Below are positions 7,584 to 16,491 of a stretch of DNA of 64,000 bases, in pieces. A model generated the notes under the pieces. That model ran no database searches. It worked only from the letters and a program-made list of their open reading frames with translations, and was not told the DNA's origin. Positions within the stretch are counted from its first letter, which is position 1; each line of letters opens with the position of its first letter. Where the stretch lies: positions 5,208,001-5,272,000 of the forward strand of contig NZ_CP031030.1 of the NCBI RefSeq assembly GCF_003711225.1, given 5' to 3'. Origin of the DNA: Runella sp. SP2 (GTDB lineage Bacteria; Bacteroidota; Bacteroidia; Cytophagales; Spirosomataceae). A program made the translations under genes and the position numbers.

Positions 7584-8942
7584 TTAAAGCACCTTTTTCT
7601 GGTCTGTCAGGAATACACGGGTACTTACAGTATAGGTACCTCCTTCGGGGTTTTTGTATTTTAAGTCAACGTAAAACGCTTTGTAGCCGCTGCTTGGGTA
7701 GTTTTCTTTTAACTTAATTTTGGCGGCATTCGACACTCCCAACGACTGACTTGTCCACTTCTCGTTTCTAAAATCTTTGTCTGCCGAAGTTGCCGACCAA
7801 ACAATCGCGTCTATTAAACCATCGCTTGCCGTATTTATACTCAATTTCACGCCTTTACGGCTCGACGACGCCTTCCATTTAGGGGTTGGATACGCGCGGT
7901 TGTTGATGGTCGTTCCAAAAAAGGCACTCAGCGCTTCCAGTACTTGCGCTCCGCCGCCCAAATCGTGCCCAGCGTTGGGTACGTAGTGAATCATGTTTTG
8001 TCCAGGAATCTGGTCATAGTAATGTTTGATGGCGTCCACCGTCCAGTATTCGTCGTTGGTACCAATGAAAATGATTTTAGGCACTGTCAACTTTGCACGG
8101 TACGAATATGGGTCAATCATGGTCGTAATGGCGGCTCCTTTGGGCGTATTCGCCGTTTGAGGAATCTCCAACTTTACGTAATCTTCAATTTGAACGCTAT
8201 ACTCACCGTAGCTTTTAAGCTGATAATCAAGCGTTGCAGGCATGTTGAGCATGTCAATCACCATTGGCCCGATGGCTTTCACGCGTGCATCATCAATAGC
8301 CGCCGAGAGCCACGTTGTCCACCCACGTTTTGAAGCGCCTGTTACTACAAAGCTATTAACCTCGTGGTTAAGTTTTTGTTTTGAAAATGCTTGTACAGCG
8401 TCCATAGCTTTCACCGCGCTTTTCACCATCGGAAACAACAACGGCCAGGTATAATCGCCGTCCTTTTTGAAGTTGTGTAAGGTATAAGAAATGAGCGCAT
8501 CTTCGGTCAATTTGCCGTAAAGTGGTTGGTTAGGTGCTTGTTTCAACAACACTACAATGGCTTTATTTTTGGACGAAATTCCTGCCAAGGGCAACCAAAG
8601 TTTGTCTTTGGTGCTCCAGTTGGGCTGCTCGTCTTTATTGGAACCACCCGTGATAAACAACAGCGCGCCATCGTGGGTATTTTCTTTGGGAACAAAGACC
8701 GTAAGCTGGTGACGCCACGTAATTCCTCGCCATTTTTGGGAAGTCAAGAGAAGGTTATAGCCCGTCACGTCGCCCATCGGAAACGAGTCTTTCAATTCCC
8801 ACGTAAAGGTATCGTCACCGTTGTTGATGTAACTTTTTAGGGCAGTTTCGGGGGTAACGTTTGCTTGTTGGGCCCGAAGAAGCGGCGTAGCCACCCAAAC
8901 GATGGCTGCTATCAAAAAGAGTTTAAAAAATGGCTTACGCAT
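7584..8942 (-). CDS. PhoPQ-activated pathogenicity-related (PqaA-type) hydrolase
   Basis: A 452-residue exported protein, signal peptide about residues 1-25 (PLLRAQQ). It matches the PhoPQ_related family throughout: YTWELKDS-like start, GYNLLLTSQKWRGITWRHQL, LFITGGSN, and the alpha/beta-hydrolase nucleophile elbow VTGASKRGWTTW near residue 197. Later come IDPYSYR, IFIGTNDEYW (acid region) and PNAGHDL (His). Characterised members are few; the family belongs to the alpha/beta-hydrolases and the substrate is not known. It is the last gene of a probable ceramidase-GDPD-PqaA operon (28-base gap to the gene before). Family is firm. Confidence 0.88.
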   Translation of the reverse strand: MRKPFFKLFLIAAIVWVATPLLRAQQANVTPETALKSYINNGDDTFTWELKDSFPMGDVTGYNLLLTSQKWRGITWRHQLTVFVPKENTHDGALLFITGGSNKDEQPNWSTKDKLWLPLAGISSKNKAIVVLLKQAPNQPLYGKLTEDALISYTLHNFKKDGDYTWPLLFPMVKSAVKAMDAVQAFSKQKLNHEVNSFVVTGASKRGWTTWLSAAIDDARVKAIGPMVIDMLNMPATLDYQLKSYGEYSVQIEDYVKLEIPQTANTPKGAAITTMIDPYSYRAKLTVPKIIFIGTNDEYWTVDAIKHYYDQIPGQNMIHYVPNAGHDLGGGAQVLEALSAFFGTTINNRAYPTPKWKASSSRKGVKLSINTASDGLIDAIVWSATSADKDFRNEKWTSQSLGVSNAAKIKLKENYPSSGYKAFYVDLKYKNPEGGTYTVSTRVFLTDQKKVL

Positions 8943-8970
8943 GATGATTGGAGATAGAGGATTTTTAGGG

Positions 8971-9822
8971 TTACAAATGAATTTTTCGTTCTTTGAGCAA
9001 TTTCAACAACAACTCGGGCTCGTCGGTTTGCACCACGTTGGCTCCGTGTTTGAGAAGCTGCCCCAGCGCTTCGTCGGTTTTTCCTGCGCGAAGCGCCGCA
9101 TCTACAGATCCCAGTGCATTTATCCACACTCGAGATTTGTGCTTTTTGATGGTTTCGACCACTTCGGGGGTATAAAACGAGAAGTCGATGTGGACGATTT
9201 CGGGCTGAAACAACACAATGGCCGAATCGGCTTCGGCCAGCGAATGCGCCCGTGGCATCAACATGTAGCGTTTGTTTTTCTTGTCAACGTACTTCAGGAT
9301 TTCGTAATCACTATCAAAGAAAATAACAATATCTTCGGTTTTGGTTTTTCGTATTACCTCCAAAACCGCGTCCATTTTATCAGTTTTTAGATCCAAATCG
9401 ACCAAAATATGGCCTTTAGCCAGCAAAAGCGCTTCTTCCAGCGTCGGGATTTTTTCAGCGGTTGCTTTGCCATTTTCAATCAAAAAAAGCTGATTGAGCT
9501 GCGCAAAGGTCATTTCTTCTAACTTTCCCTTGCCCGTCGTGGTGCGATTGATGGTCGCGTCGTGCATAATGACGGGTACACCATCGGAAGTTACTTTTAC
9601 ATCAATCTCCAAAATATCTACCCCTAGCCGTATCGCTTCTTTGATGGCGGGAATGGAGTTTTCGGGAAATTGGTTGTGCGCTGCTCGGTGCGAGGCTACC
9701 AGTACGGTATTCGATTTGGGGTTCAAGAAATCTTTTTTGATGTCTTTGACGTTTCGTTGTCCCCAAGCCGTCCCTATCGACAACCCCATTATACTCCACC
9801 AGAGCCACTGTTTTTTCATCAT
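8971..9822 (-). CDS. Glycerophosphodiester phosphodiesterase family protein
   Basis: About 283 residues, exported (signal peptide about 1-20, ending TAWG). The whole protein is a GDPD TIM-barrel: VASHRAAHNQFPENS (catalytic His-Arg and Glu-Asn), DILEIDVKVTSDGVPVIMHD, then LVDLDLK and the C-terminal VVQTDEPE. It hydrolyses glycerophosphodiesters to glycerol-3-phosphate and an alcohol in known family members. I chose the ATG at 9822 over a TTG at 9834; it begins 12 bases after the stop of the ceramidase-like gene, so the two are co-transcribed. This is the second GDPD domain in 4 kb. Confidence 0.9.
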   Translation of the reverse strand: MMKKQWLWWSIMGLSIGTAWGQRNVKDIKKDFLNPKSNTVLVASHRAAHNQFPENSIPAIKEAIRLGVDILEIDVKVTSDGVPVIMHDATINRTTTGKGKLEEMTFAQLNQLFLIENGKATAEKIPTLEEALLLAKGHILVDLDLKTDKMDAVLEVIRKTKTEDIVIFFDSDYEILKYVDKKNKRYMLMPRAHSLAEADSAIVLFQPEIVHIDFSFYTPEVVETIKKHKSRVWINALGSVDAALRAGKTDEALGQLLKHGANVVQTDEPELLLKLLKERKIHL

Positions 9823-9834
9823 TTTATCGTTCAA

Positions 9835-11088
9835 TTATTGCGCCTTTGGGCTCTCTTTGACGAGTTTTAAGGCTTGTTCCATATAAATTTCAGCAGTCAT
9901 TTCTCCCAAACTGGTTCGACTCACGTACTCATAGCGTTTGAAACTATTGAAATCCACTTTGGTGAGCATGTACCCAAAGGCGTCGTTGGTAAGGCCAAAC
10001 AAAAACGGCAATTTGGTGTTCATGTTTCGCTTTAAGTAATAGCCAATATTGGGCAAGGCTTCTCCTGGAATGGTCAGGATTTGGGCAGGGCCAATGTTCA
10101 ATAAATTCACCTGCGTACTCACGCTGGCGTCTTTGGCGTTGGGGTGTTTGAGGGGTGAGTTTTTTAAAATATAACGCATCAATTCAGACTCTACGGGAAA
10201 CTCTACCGTGCGCGCCGTGCAGTACAGCGAAGCATTATCGAGGGTCGGGGCGGGAGTAACAATGCGCAGGGCTTCGTCGGCCAGCAGCTCGCCGATTCGG
10301 ATACATTCTTCCCAAATATTGGCTTCGTTGTTCGACTCGCGACGGTTATCAGCCGTGACCATTCCTCCTTGGGCACTGTTCATAAACAAGGCTATTCCGC
10401 CCACTTTTGATTCGATACGATCGTACAACGGTCCGCACATATCGGGACTCATAATTCCTCTTCCTGACCCAATGATTTCGGGGTGGATGGCGTAGTTGAC
10501 CAACGTCGCAATCGTTTTACCTTGTTTATTGGTCGCCTGAATCACGCCACAACGCGGATCGTACAATTGCGGAGCGTAGTAGTTGTACGCAATTTGACCT
10601 TTGGCTTCCCCCACCGCGATTTTCAGCGTGGCAGGTTCCAATTTTGAAACAGCCTCATTGACGGCATCGGCGATTTTTTTGACACAGTCGTCCAAGTACT
10701 TCAAATCCGCCGACGATTTGCCCATCTGGTCAGGAAATGCGTACGCATCGGGGCCACTGTGGGTGTGGGTGCAGCCAATCAACACATTTTCGGGAGGAAT
10801 GCCTTTGATGAGCGCCCGCGATTTGTTGCCCAACACCGACGACCAGCCAAGGTTATCGACGCCCACGATTGCCACGCGCGTTCCGCCTTTTTCGAGTACC
10901 ATCACGCGGGCAAATAAATCACCTTTTTTCTCCGTGGTAGGTTTAGGCGTACCTATTCCTCCCGAGGCAGGAAGCAGTGGACTGGGCGTGATGACCCGCA
11001 ACGCCGCTCCCACGCGCAGCTCCTGCGCTATGCTCGCCACTGCCAACCAACTCCAAGCGATTACGCCAAGTATTATTCGTTTTTTCAT
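9835..11088 (-). CDS. Neutral/alkaline ceramidase-like secreted hydrolase
   Basis: A 417-residue exported protein (signal peptide ending SIAQ). It begins with the neutral-ceramidase N-domain pattern: VGAALRVITPSP, ARVMVLEKGGTRVAIVGVD, and the zinc-site region IGCTHTHSGPDA, followed by YAIHPEIIG and MSPDM. This is the catalytic N-terminal module; the immunoglobulin-like C-domain of full ceramidases is absent, as in many Bacteroidota homologues. Known relatives cleave the amide of ceramides; proteins of this short type may act on other amides. It is probably the first gene of an operon with GDPD and PqaA. A terminator and palindromic repeat separate it from the SusD gene upstream. Confidence 0.85.
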   Translation of the reverse strand: MKKRIILGVIAWSWLAVASIAQELRVGAALRVITPSPLLPASGGIGTPKPTTEKKGDLFARVMVLEKGGTRVAIVGVDNLGWSSVLGNKSRALIKGIPPENVLIGCTHTHSGPDAYAFPDQMGKSSADLKYLDDCVKKIADAVNEAVSKLEPATLKIAVGEAKGQIAYNYYAPQLYDPRCGVIQATNKQGKTIATLVNYAIHPEIIGSGRGIMSPDMCGPLYDRIESKVGGIALFMNSAQGGMVTADNRRESNNEANIWEECIRIGELLADEALRIVTPAPTLDNASLYCTARTVEFPVESELMRYILKNSPLKHPNAKDASVSTQVNLLNIGPAQILTIPGEALPNIGYYLKRNMNTKLPFLFGLTNDAFGYMLTKVDFNSFKRYEYVSRTSLGEMTAEIYMEQALKLVKESPKAQ

Positions 11089-11146
11089 GCTGGTCTCTGT
11101 TTGGGGTTTCCTATTTTGGGTTTAAAGTTGATGGTGTTTCGCTTAT

Positions 11147-11170
11147 CGGGTTGGGAGCAACCCTCCTCAC
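11147..11170. repeat. Palindromic repeat related to those at 0.9-1.1 and 2.6-2.7 kb
   Basis: CGGGTTG-GGAG-CAACCC followed by TCCTCAC. The same stem and trailing bases occur, read on the minus strand, at 932-908 and 1022-997 (GTCGGGTTG-TGAG-CAACCC then TCCCCAC). Confidence 0.6.
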
Positions 11171-11179
11171 TAAGAGGGC

Positions 11180-11210
11180 AAAAAAGGTGGAAAGTTTTCC
11201 ACCTTTTTTT
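11180..11210 (-). terminator. Terminator after SusD gene 1
   Basis: AAAAAGGTGGAAA-GT-TTTCCACCTTTTT is a 13-base-pair hairpin flanked by A and T runs, 21 bases after the stop of the SusD gene. It ends the first SusC-SusD transcript and isolates it from the ceramidase operon. Confidence 0.75.
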
Positions 11211-11230
11211 ATTCTCTTCAACTCTTATTC

Positions 11231-12868
11231 TTACCAAGGTTTGCTTGTTCCTTGGGCTACCCATGGCTTTGACCATGGACTATTTTTACCATCTGCCGCC
11301 GAAAACTCCGTTTGTTCTAGTTTACTCATCGCACTTTCGGCGTTCACTTTGTTCAAATTACGTTCGTCGAGCATGTAGAAAAACCGAACTGGCAATACTT
11401 TGCGCTTGGCTTGTGGCCCTGCTACCAACGCAGGGAAGCCTGTTCTGCGGTAATCAAACCACGCTTCTTGCGCTGCTGTCCAACTCGAAATCCATTTTTG
11501 CTCAATGATTTGTTTCAACGTTCCATCGTATTTTACCCCATCTCCTGCGATGTAAGTAGCATAGCTGCTTCCTACGCCCCAAGTATCTAAAGAGGCTTTT
11601 ACTCCTGCTTCATAATGCGTTTTGGCATCGCCTACCGCCCAGCCTTTCAGCGCAGCTTCGGCCAAAATAAAACGTACTTCGGCGGCTGACATCAAACGCG
11701 ACTTCAAAAGTGTTCCTTTGGCTTGTTTGTAAATATCGTTTAACCACGATACGTGTGGGTTGTTTGCCGCTTGTTCGGCGGTTGGGCTGAGGTTATACGA
11801 AGCGCCCCCCACAATGGCCGTTGGCAGCCCTACGTATTCGTTGGTATTATAGTCTTTTCCAGCCACTTTATCGGGCGACAAATAGCGTTTGTTGCCGTCA
11901 ATTTTGTCCGTTCCCTTAGGCAAAGAGGGATCCACTACCAACTGAATTTTTACTTTATTGGCCCAAACTCCCAGGCGCGGGTCTTTGATGGCTAACAATC
12001 TATCTACAAACGTAGCCGCCATTTTGATACGACGGTAGTTGCTCTCACTGGCGTCATAAATGGCATTTGCTGGCCAAGAATCGTCGTTGCTATTTCCCGC
12101 AAAAGGCATGGCGCAGTCGTCAGCAATGGCCGTAATGATGGGATACTGCGTCGCATTTCCTACAATTTTTTCAATGCCTGCTTTGGCTACATCAGGTTTT
12201 TTGCTCGAAATGCGCATGTAATAACGCAACGCCAAAGAGTTGGCTAACTTACGCCATTTAGCAGGCGCTCCTGCATAATAGACATCGGCTGTACCAACAG
12301 TTACGGGATAGTCCGTCGCATTTTTGGAGAGCATTGTGTTTGCTTTCTCAAGGTCGGCCAAAATTCCCGTGTAAATCGACTCTTGCGAATCGTACGAAGG
12401 AAACGTATTGGCAGCGCCGCCATCAGCTCCTTTTAAGGCCGAAGTATAGGGCGCATCCCCCCAAAGGTCGGTAATCAACCCAAACATCATAGATTTCATC
12501 ACCAGCGCGATACCTTGATGTAACTCTGAATTGACAGCGATGGCACGGTCATAGACGTATTGGTTGTTACGCAAAATATCATAATACCCTGCCCAGCTTT
12601 GGCTTCCACCCCAATCATACTCGTTGTGGCCACCACTCCAGCCGTCTTTTTGGGTATGCTGCATCACGCCCGCAATGTCTTGGTAGCCCAAGTTGACAAA
12701 CGCCTTTCCGCTTTCTGTCAAAACGGTTGATAACACCAAGTTTGGATTGGCATTGGCAGGATTGACGCCGTTGGGGTTTTCGTTGAGTACAGTTAAATCT
12801 TTACAAGAAAATACCGTACAAGAAAACAAAAGCACCAAGCAAGTTGATTTAAAGTTCTTGATTTTCAT
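11231..12868 (-). CDS. SusD/RagB-like outer-membrane lipoprotein 1
   Basis: A 545-residue lipoprotein with lipobox Cys near residue 22 (TVFSCKDL). It belongs to the SusD-like group that pairs with SusC in non-starch systems: NENPNGVNPANANPNL at the mature N-terminus, helical TPR-like segments (ADLEKANTMLSKNATDYP, KWRKLANSLALRYYMRIS), VRFILAEAALKGW and the C-terminal SPWSKPW. It is the substrate-binding lid of the SusC transporter encoded 24 bases upstream. It is closely similar to SusD gene 2 at 16.5-18.2 kb, pointing to tandem duplication. Identification is firm; ligand unknown. Confidence 0.93.
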   Translation of the reverse strand: MKIKNFKSTCLVLLFSCTVFSCKDLTVLNENPNGVNPANANPNLVLSTVLTESGKAFVNLGYQDIAGVMQHTQKDGWSGGHNEYDWGGSQSWAGYYDILRNNQYVYDRAIAVNSELHQGIALVMKSMMFGLITDLWGDAPYTSALKGADGGAANTFPSYDSQESIYTGILADLEKANTMLSKNATDYPVTVGTADVYYAGAPAKWRKLANSLALRYYMRISSKKPDVAKAGIEKIVGNATQYPIITAIADDCAMPFAGNSNDDSWPANAIYDASESNYRRIKMAATFVDRLLAIKDPRLGVWANKVKIQLVVDPSLPKGTDKIDGNKRYLSPDKVAGKDYNTNEYVGLPTAIVGGASYNLSPTAEQAANNPHVSWLNDIYKQAKGTLLKSRLMSAAEVRFILAEAALKGWAVGDAKTHYEAGVKASLDTWGVGSSYATYIAGDGVKYDGTLKQIIEQKWISSWTAAQEAWFDYRRTGFPALVAGPQAKRKVLPVRFFYMLDERNLNKVNAESAMSKLEQTEFSAADGKNSPWSKPWVAQGTSKPW

Positions 12869-12892
12869 TGCCTTAATGTTGTTTATGTTTTC

Positions 12893-15800
12893 TTAGAATG
12901 TGAGACCCAATTTGAAACCTACTGGAATAACCCAAGGATTGACGTTATAACGCTCGATACCTTGTTTAAACTGACTTCCACCGCCTTGTACACTCGACTC
13001 CTGCTGGAATGCCATTTCTGGGTCGATGTTGATTTTGGCCGCTGTCCAGAGAATAATGTTACGGCTATAAACTGAGAAGTTGGCGCTTTGTACACCCACT
13101 TTTTTCAACCAACTCTGTGGCAAGTCATACCCAAGCGTAATTTCACGCATCTTGAGGAAAGACGCATCGTACAAAAATGCTCTCGTAAACGACCAAGCGG
13201 TACTTCCTGCAAATGGTAGAATCAACGTCCCTGTTTCTCCTAAATTTTCCTTGAAACCTGTTGGATTACCGTTGGCATCGTAGCCCGTTGCCACTACCCC
13301 AGGAATAAACACTCCTCCGTGGGGAAGGGTATAAGGGCCATACTTAAACGGATAACCGCCATAATCAGGCGTTGGTCCTCCCACCAACGGAAAATTGTTA
13401 CCGTTGATAAGCACCATTTTGTCTTGGTTTGCCACCAAATAATCGCGCAGGGCTTTGCCTGTCAACCCGTTAGGATTGAATAATTTATCCAAAAATAACT
13501 GCGACTGTCCGTTTTCTTCCCCAAAGCGATACGTCTGCGAAACAAAGTCGCCACCATTACGCCAGTCGAACGACATACTCAAGCTAAAGCCTTTGTACGA
13601 AATCGAGGTCTGCAAGCCCATGACAAATTTGGGGTTGAAGTTCCCGATTTTGTTTTTGGTATTGATGGCATCAATTGACTGCCACTTGCCCGTTTGATCC
13701 AAAATAGGATAGCCATAATAGGGCGATTCTTTGTTTTCAACCGTCACTACCTTGGCGTCATAAATATCCCCAATTTCGTCACCTACGTACGTCCAAGCAC
13801 CTCCTTTGGCATCGGTCCAGAGGGTATAGTAAGGCAAGTCATCCGAAAGTTGCTTGATAGTTGTACGGTTGCGGGTCCAGTTGGCATTGATGTCCCAGCG
13901 CCAGTTGTTGCGGTCGATGGGTGTTCCACCCAACACAAATTCAAATCCTTTGCTCACCAATAGTCCTGCATTGATGTTTTTAAGGGTATAACCCGACGAC
14001 GGCGGAAGTTTGGTACTTAGAATCTGGTTGCGGTTTTCTACCATGTAGTAAGTACCAGAGAAGCGCAAACGATTTTTGAACAAATTGAGATCAATACCAC
14101 TTTCGTACGACGTTACGATTTCTGGTTTGAGGTCAGAAATTAGGAGCGTACCTGGCGTGCTGAGGCGCGGCACACCATCCCAAGTACCTGCGTTACCTAG
14201 TGTTCCGAGCAATTGGTACGGGTTGGCATCGTTACCCACTTGCGCAAATCCTGTACGAAGTTTCAACATACTGATTTGGTTGGTCAACGGAAGCATTTCA
14301 TTCACCAACAAGCTCAACGAAGCCGATGGATAGAAATACGAGCGGTTGGCCGCTGGGAGCGTACTTGACCAGTCGTTGCGGGCAGTTACGTCCAAAAACA
14401 CCATGTCTTTGTACCCAATGTTTGCCAATCCGTAGCCACTATAAATAGCTCTTTGAAACCACGAACTGTTATAGTCAAGGTTGGCAGGGGCAATGTTTTG
14501 GATGGTATAAACCCCTGGCACAATCAAGCCTGTCCCGCTTTTGGTGGCATTGGTGACGTTTGAGCCTTTTTGGTAACGGGCATTTCCACCCACCGAAAAC
14601 GACAAGCTGAAGTCTTTTATGTCTTTCTTGTAAGTCGCCAAGAAATCGGCATTGCTTTCAAAATTGGCGATGTTGATGATTCCGTACGCGCCACGCGGGT
14701 CGTTGGTGTAGCTATTGGCTACTTTCATTTCGCGTTTTTCGTTGTAAGTATCTATGGCATAGCGGCCCATCAAACTAATTTCGGGCGTAATCTGCCATTC
14801 TGCTCTGATGTTTCCAAACGCACGGTCGCGCACAAAACTATTGTTTACTTCGTAAGCTAAGAAGTACGGGTTATTCCAAATGCCTTTGAACTGCGAGCGC
14901 TGCTGCAACCCTTCTTGCCCTGGCAGCCAATAATTTTCTAAGTCACGGATATCTGTATGCGGCGACACGGCATACGCCCATTGGAGCGGGTTGGCACCTC
15001 GGTTTCCTGCGGGGCGGTTGTTTGAGTTGGAGCGGCTCAAATCTAAGTTGGTACTCACCCGCAGTTTGTCGCTTACTTTGACCGATGTATTTAAGTTGAT
15101 GGTATTTCTAAACAAATCAGAATTGGGGACAATGCCCTTGTGCTGCATATTTGAATACGACAAGCGGTAGTTAAACATGTCGGTGCTGTTGGCAATCGAG
15201 ACGCCGTTGGTGGTAGTCACCCCTGTTTGAACAAAGTTCCTAACGTTATTTGGGTGCGACACGAGCGGCATTTTCATGGGCTTCCCATCGGCGCCAATGG
15301 GGCTGTTCCATTGTACTTCTTCGTAGCCTTTGTCCAAAGCTGCGCCGTAAGTAGCCGCAACGTTTTCTTGAATCAAACCTCCAAATGGATTACTCAAAGG
15401 TGTACCACTGATGGAGGGTGGAATGGCCGAAAACTGCCCTGTTCCAAACTGAGTTTGCCATTTCAAATACTTAAATGGTTTGTCAAAAACCGTATTAGAA
15501 GTAATCGAAACCGTCATTTTTTTGGCTTTAGAACCGCTTTTTGTGGTAATGAGCACTACGCCGTTCCCCGCCCGCGAACCATACAACGCTGCCGCACTTG
15601 GCCCTTTCAAAATCGACACACTTTCGATATCGTCGGGGTTAAGGCTCGAAATAGAATTCCCGAAGTCGGCTCGGTTATCGTTTCCGACTTGGCTAATGTT
15701 GTTGAGGGTGTTGGCCAACGGAACCCCATCGACCACAAACAAAGGCTGGTTGTCGCTACTCAACGAAGTAGCACCGCGAATCACCATACTAACTGATGAC

Positions 15801-16306
15801 CCCGTACCGCCCGTTGAGCTGATGGTAACGCCCGCTACTTTTCCTGCCATGGCATTTAAGACGTTTTCTTGGGCCACGCGGTTCAGGTCTTTGCTGTCGA
15901 TTTTACCCACAGAATACCCCAGCGATTTTTCTTCGCGCTTGATACCCAAGGCAGTCACGACCACCTCTTTCAGGTTTTCAATCCCAGGGGTAAGTACAAT
16001 GTCCACCACATTTCGGTTGCCGACGAGTACTTCTGAAGCATCATAACCGACAAACGAAAATACCAGCGTGGGATTGGCCCCGCTGACTTCGATGCTGTAC
16101 GTTCCAGTGGCGTTACTGGTCGAACCTTTCTGAGTACCTTTTAGGATTACATTGACTCCTGGCATGGGAGCACCGTCTTCTTTGGACGTAATTTTTCCAC
16201 TGACGGTTCTTGTTTGAGCTACGGTTTTGGAAATACATAGCCCTACTACCAACATCATCATTCCCAAACACCTCAGCATTTGGGAAAGTGTAGAGTTTTC
16301 AATCAT
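12893..16306 (-). CDS. SusC/RagA-type TonB-dependent transporter 1
   Basis: A 1,137-residue outer-membrane receptor. Signal peptide about 1-31; a carboxypeptidase-regulatory-like domain (TVSGKITSKEDGAPMPGVNV) about 32-115; the TonB-box region and plug (EVVVTALGIKREEKSLGYSVG; VIRGATSLSSDNQPLFVVDG; GSRAGNGVVLITTK); then a 22-stranded barrel ending in an aromatic (FKLGLTF). It imports large substrates across the outer membrane using the TonB-ExbBD system. It is followed after 24 bases by its SusD. It is closely similar to SusC 2. A terminator lies upstream, so it has its own promoter. Confidence 0.95.
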   Translation of the reverse strand: MIENSTLSQMLRCLGMMMLVVGLCISKTVAQTRTVSGKITSKEDGAPMPGVNVILKGTQKGSTSNATGTYSIEVSGANPTLVFSFVGYDASEVLVGNRNVVDIVLTPGIENLKEVVVTALGIKREEKSLGYSVGKIDSKDLNRVAQENVLNAMAGKVAGVTISSTGGTGSSVSMVIRGATSLSSDNQPLFVVDGVPLANTLNNISQVGNDNRADFGNSISSLNPDDIESVSILKGPSAAALYGSRAGNGVVLITTKSGSKAKKMTVSITSNTVFDKPFKYLKWQTQFGTGQFSAIPPSISGTPLSNPFGGLIQENVAATYGAALDKGYEEVQWNSPIGADGKPMKMPLVSHPNNVRNFVQTGVTTTNGVSIANSTDMFNYRLSYSNMQHKGIVPNSDLFRNTINLNTSVKVSDKLRVSTNLDLSRSNSNNRPAGNRGANPLQWAYAVSPHTDIRDLENYWLPGQEGLQQRSQFKGIWNNPYFLAYEVNNSFVRDRAFGNIRAEWQITPEISLMGRYAIDTYNEKREMKVANSYTNDPRGAYGIINIANFESNADFLATYKKDIKDFSLSFSVGGNARYQKGSNVTNATKSGTGLIVPGVYTIQNIAPANLDYNSSWFQRAIYSGYGLANIGYKDMVFLDVTARNDWSSTLPAANRSYFYPSASLSLLVNEMLPLTNQISMLKLRTGFAQVGNDANPYQLLGTLGNAGTWDGVPRLSTPGTLLISDLKPEIVTSYESGIDLNLFKNRLRFSGTYYMVENRNQILSTKLPPSSGYTLKNINAGLLVSKGFEFVLGGTPIDRNNWRWDINANWTRNRTTIKQLSDDLPYYTLWTDAKGGAWTYVGDEIGDIYDAKVVTVENKESPYYGYPILDQTGKWQSIDAINTKNKIGNFNPKFVMGLQTSISYKGFSLSMSFDWRNGGDFVSQTYRFGEENGQSQLFLDKLFNPNGLTGKALRDYLVANQDKMVLINGNNFPLVGGPTPDYGGYPFKYGPYTLPHGGVFIPGVVATGYDANGNPTGFKENLGETGTLILPFAGSTAWSFTRAFLYDASFLKMREITLGYDLPQSWLKKVGVQSANFSVYSRNIILWTAAKINIDPEMAFQQESSVQGGGSQFKQGIERYNVNPWVIPVGFKLGLTF

Positions 16307-16440
16307 GTCATTAATTGGTTAAGTAGTTGTACTATTCCCTTTTACGTATGCCAACCCCAAAAGGGCTATCCCTACCCGCCTTTTTTTACAACTAATTGAA
16401 ATAAAGTAACATAAAAGCCATTTTGGAAACATTTAGATAA

Positions 16441-16471
16441 AAAAAAGGGCAGAAATGTTCTGCCCTTTTTT
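16441..16471 (-). terminator. Terminator after SusD gene 2
   Basis: A perfect 14-base-pair hairpin, AAAAAAGGGCAGAA-ATG-TTCTGCCCTTTTTT, 21 bases after the SusD 2 stop. The A/T flanks make it work in either direction, but the only gene ending here is on the minus strand. Confidence 0.85.
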
Positions 16472-16491
16472 TGTTCAACTAACCCAAAAAA

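Noticed and set aside
11085-11276. A 63-codon minus-strand frame between SusD 1 and the ceramidase-like gene
   Set aside because: It spans the terminator and the palindromic repeat, so it is not a plausible gene.
15227-16046. Two plus-strand reading frames of about 190 codons opposite SusC 1
   Set aside because: They are antisense to the conserved plug region of SusC 1 and show no family likeness.
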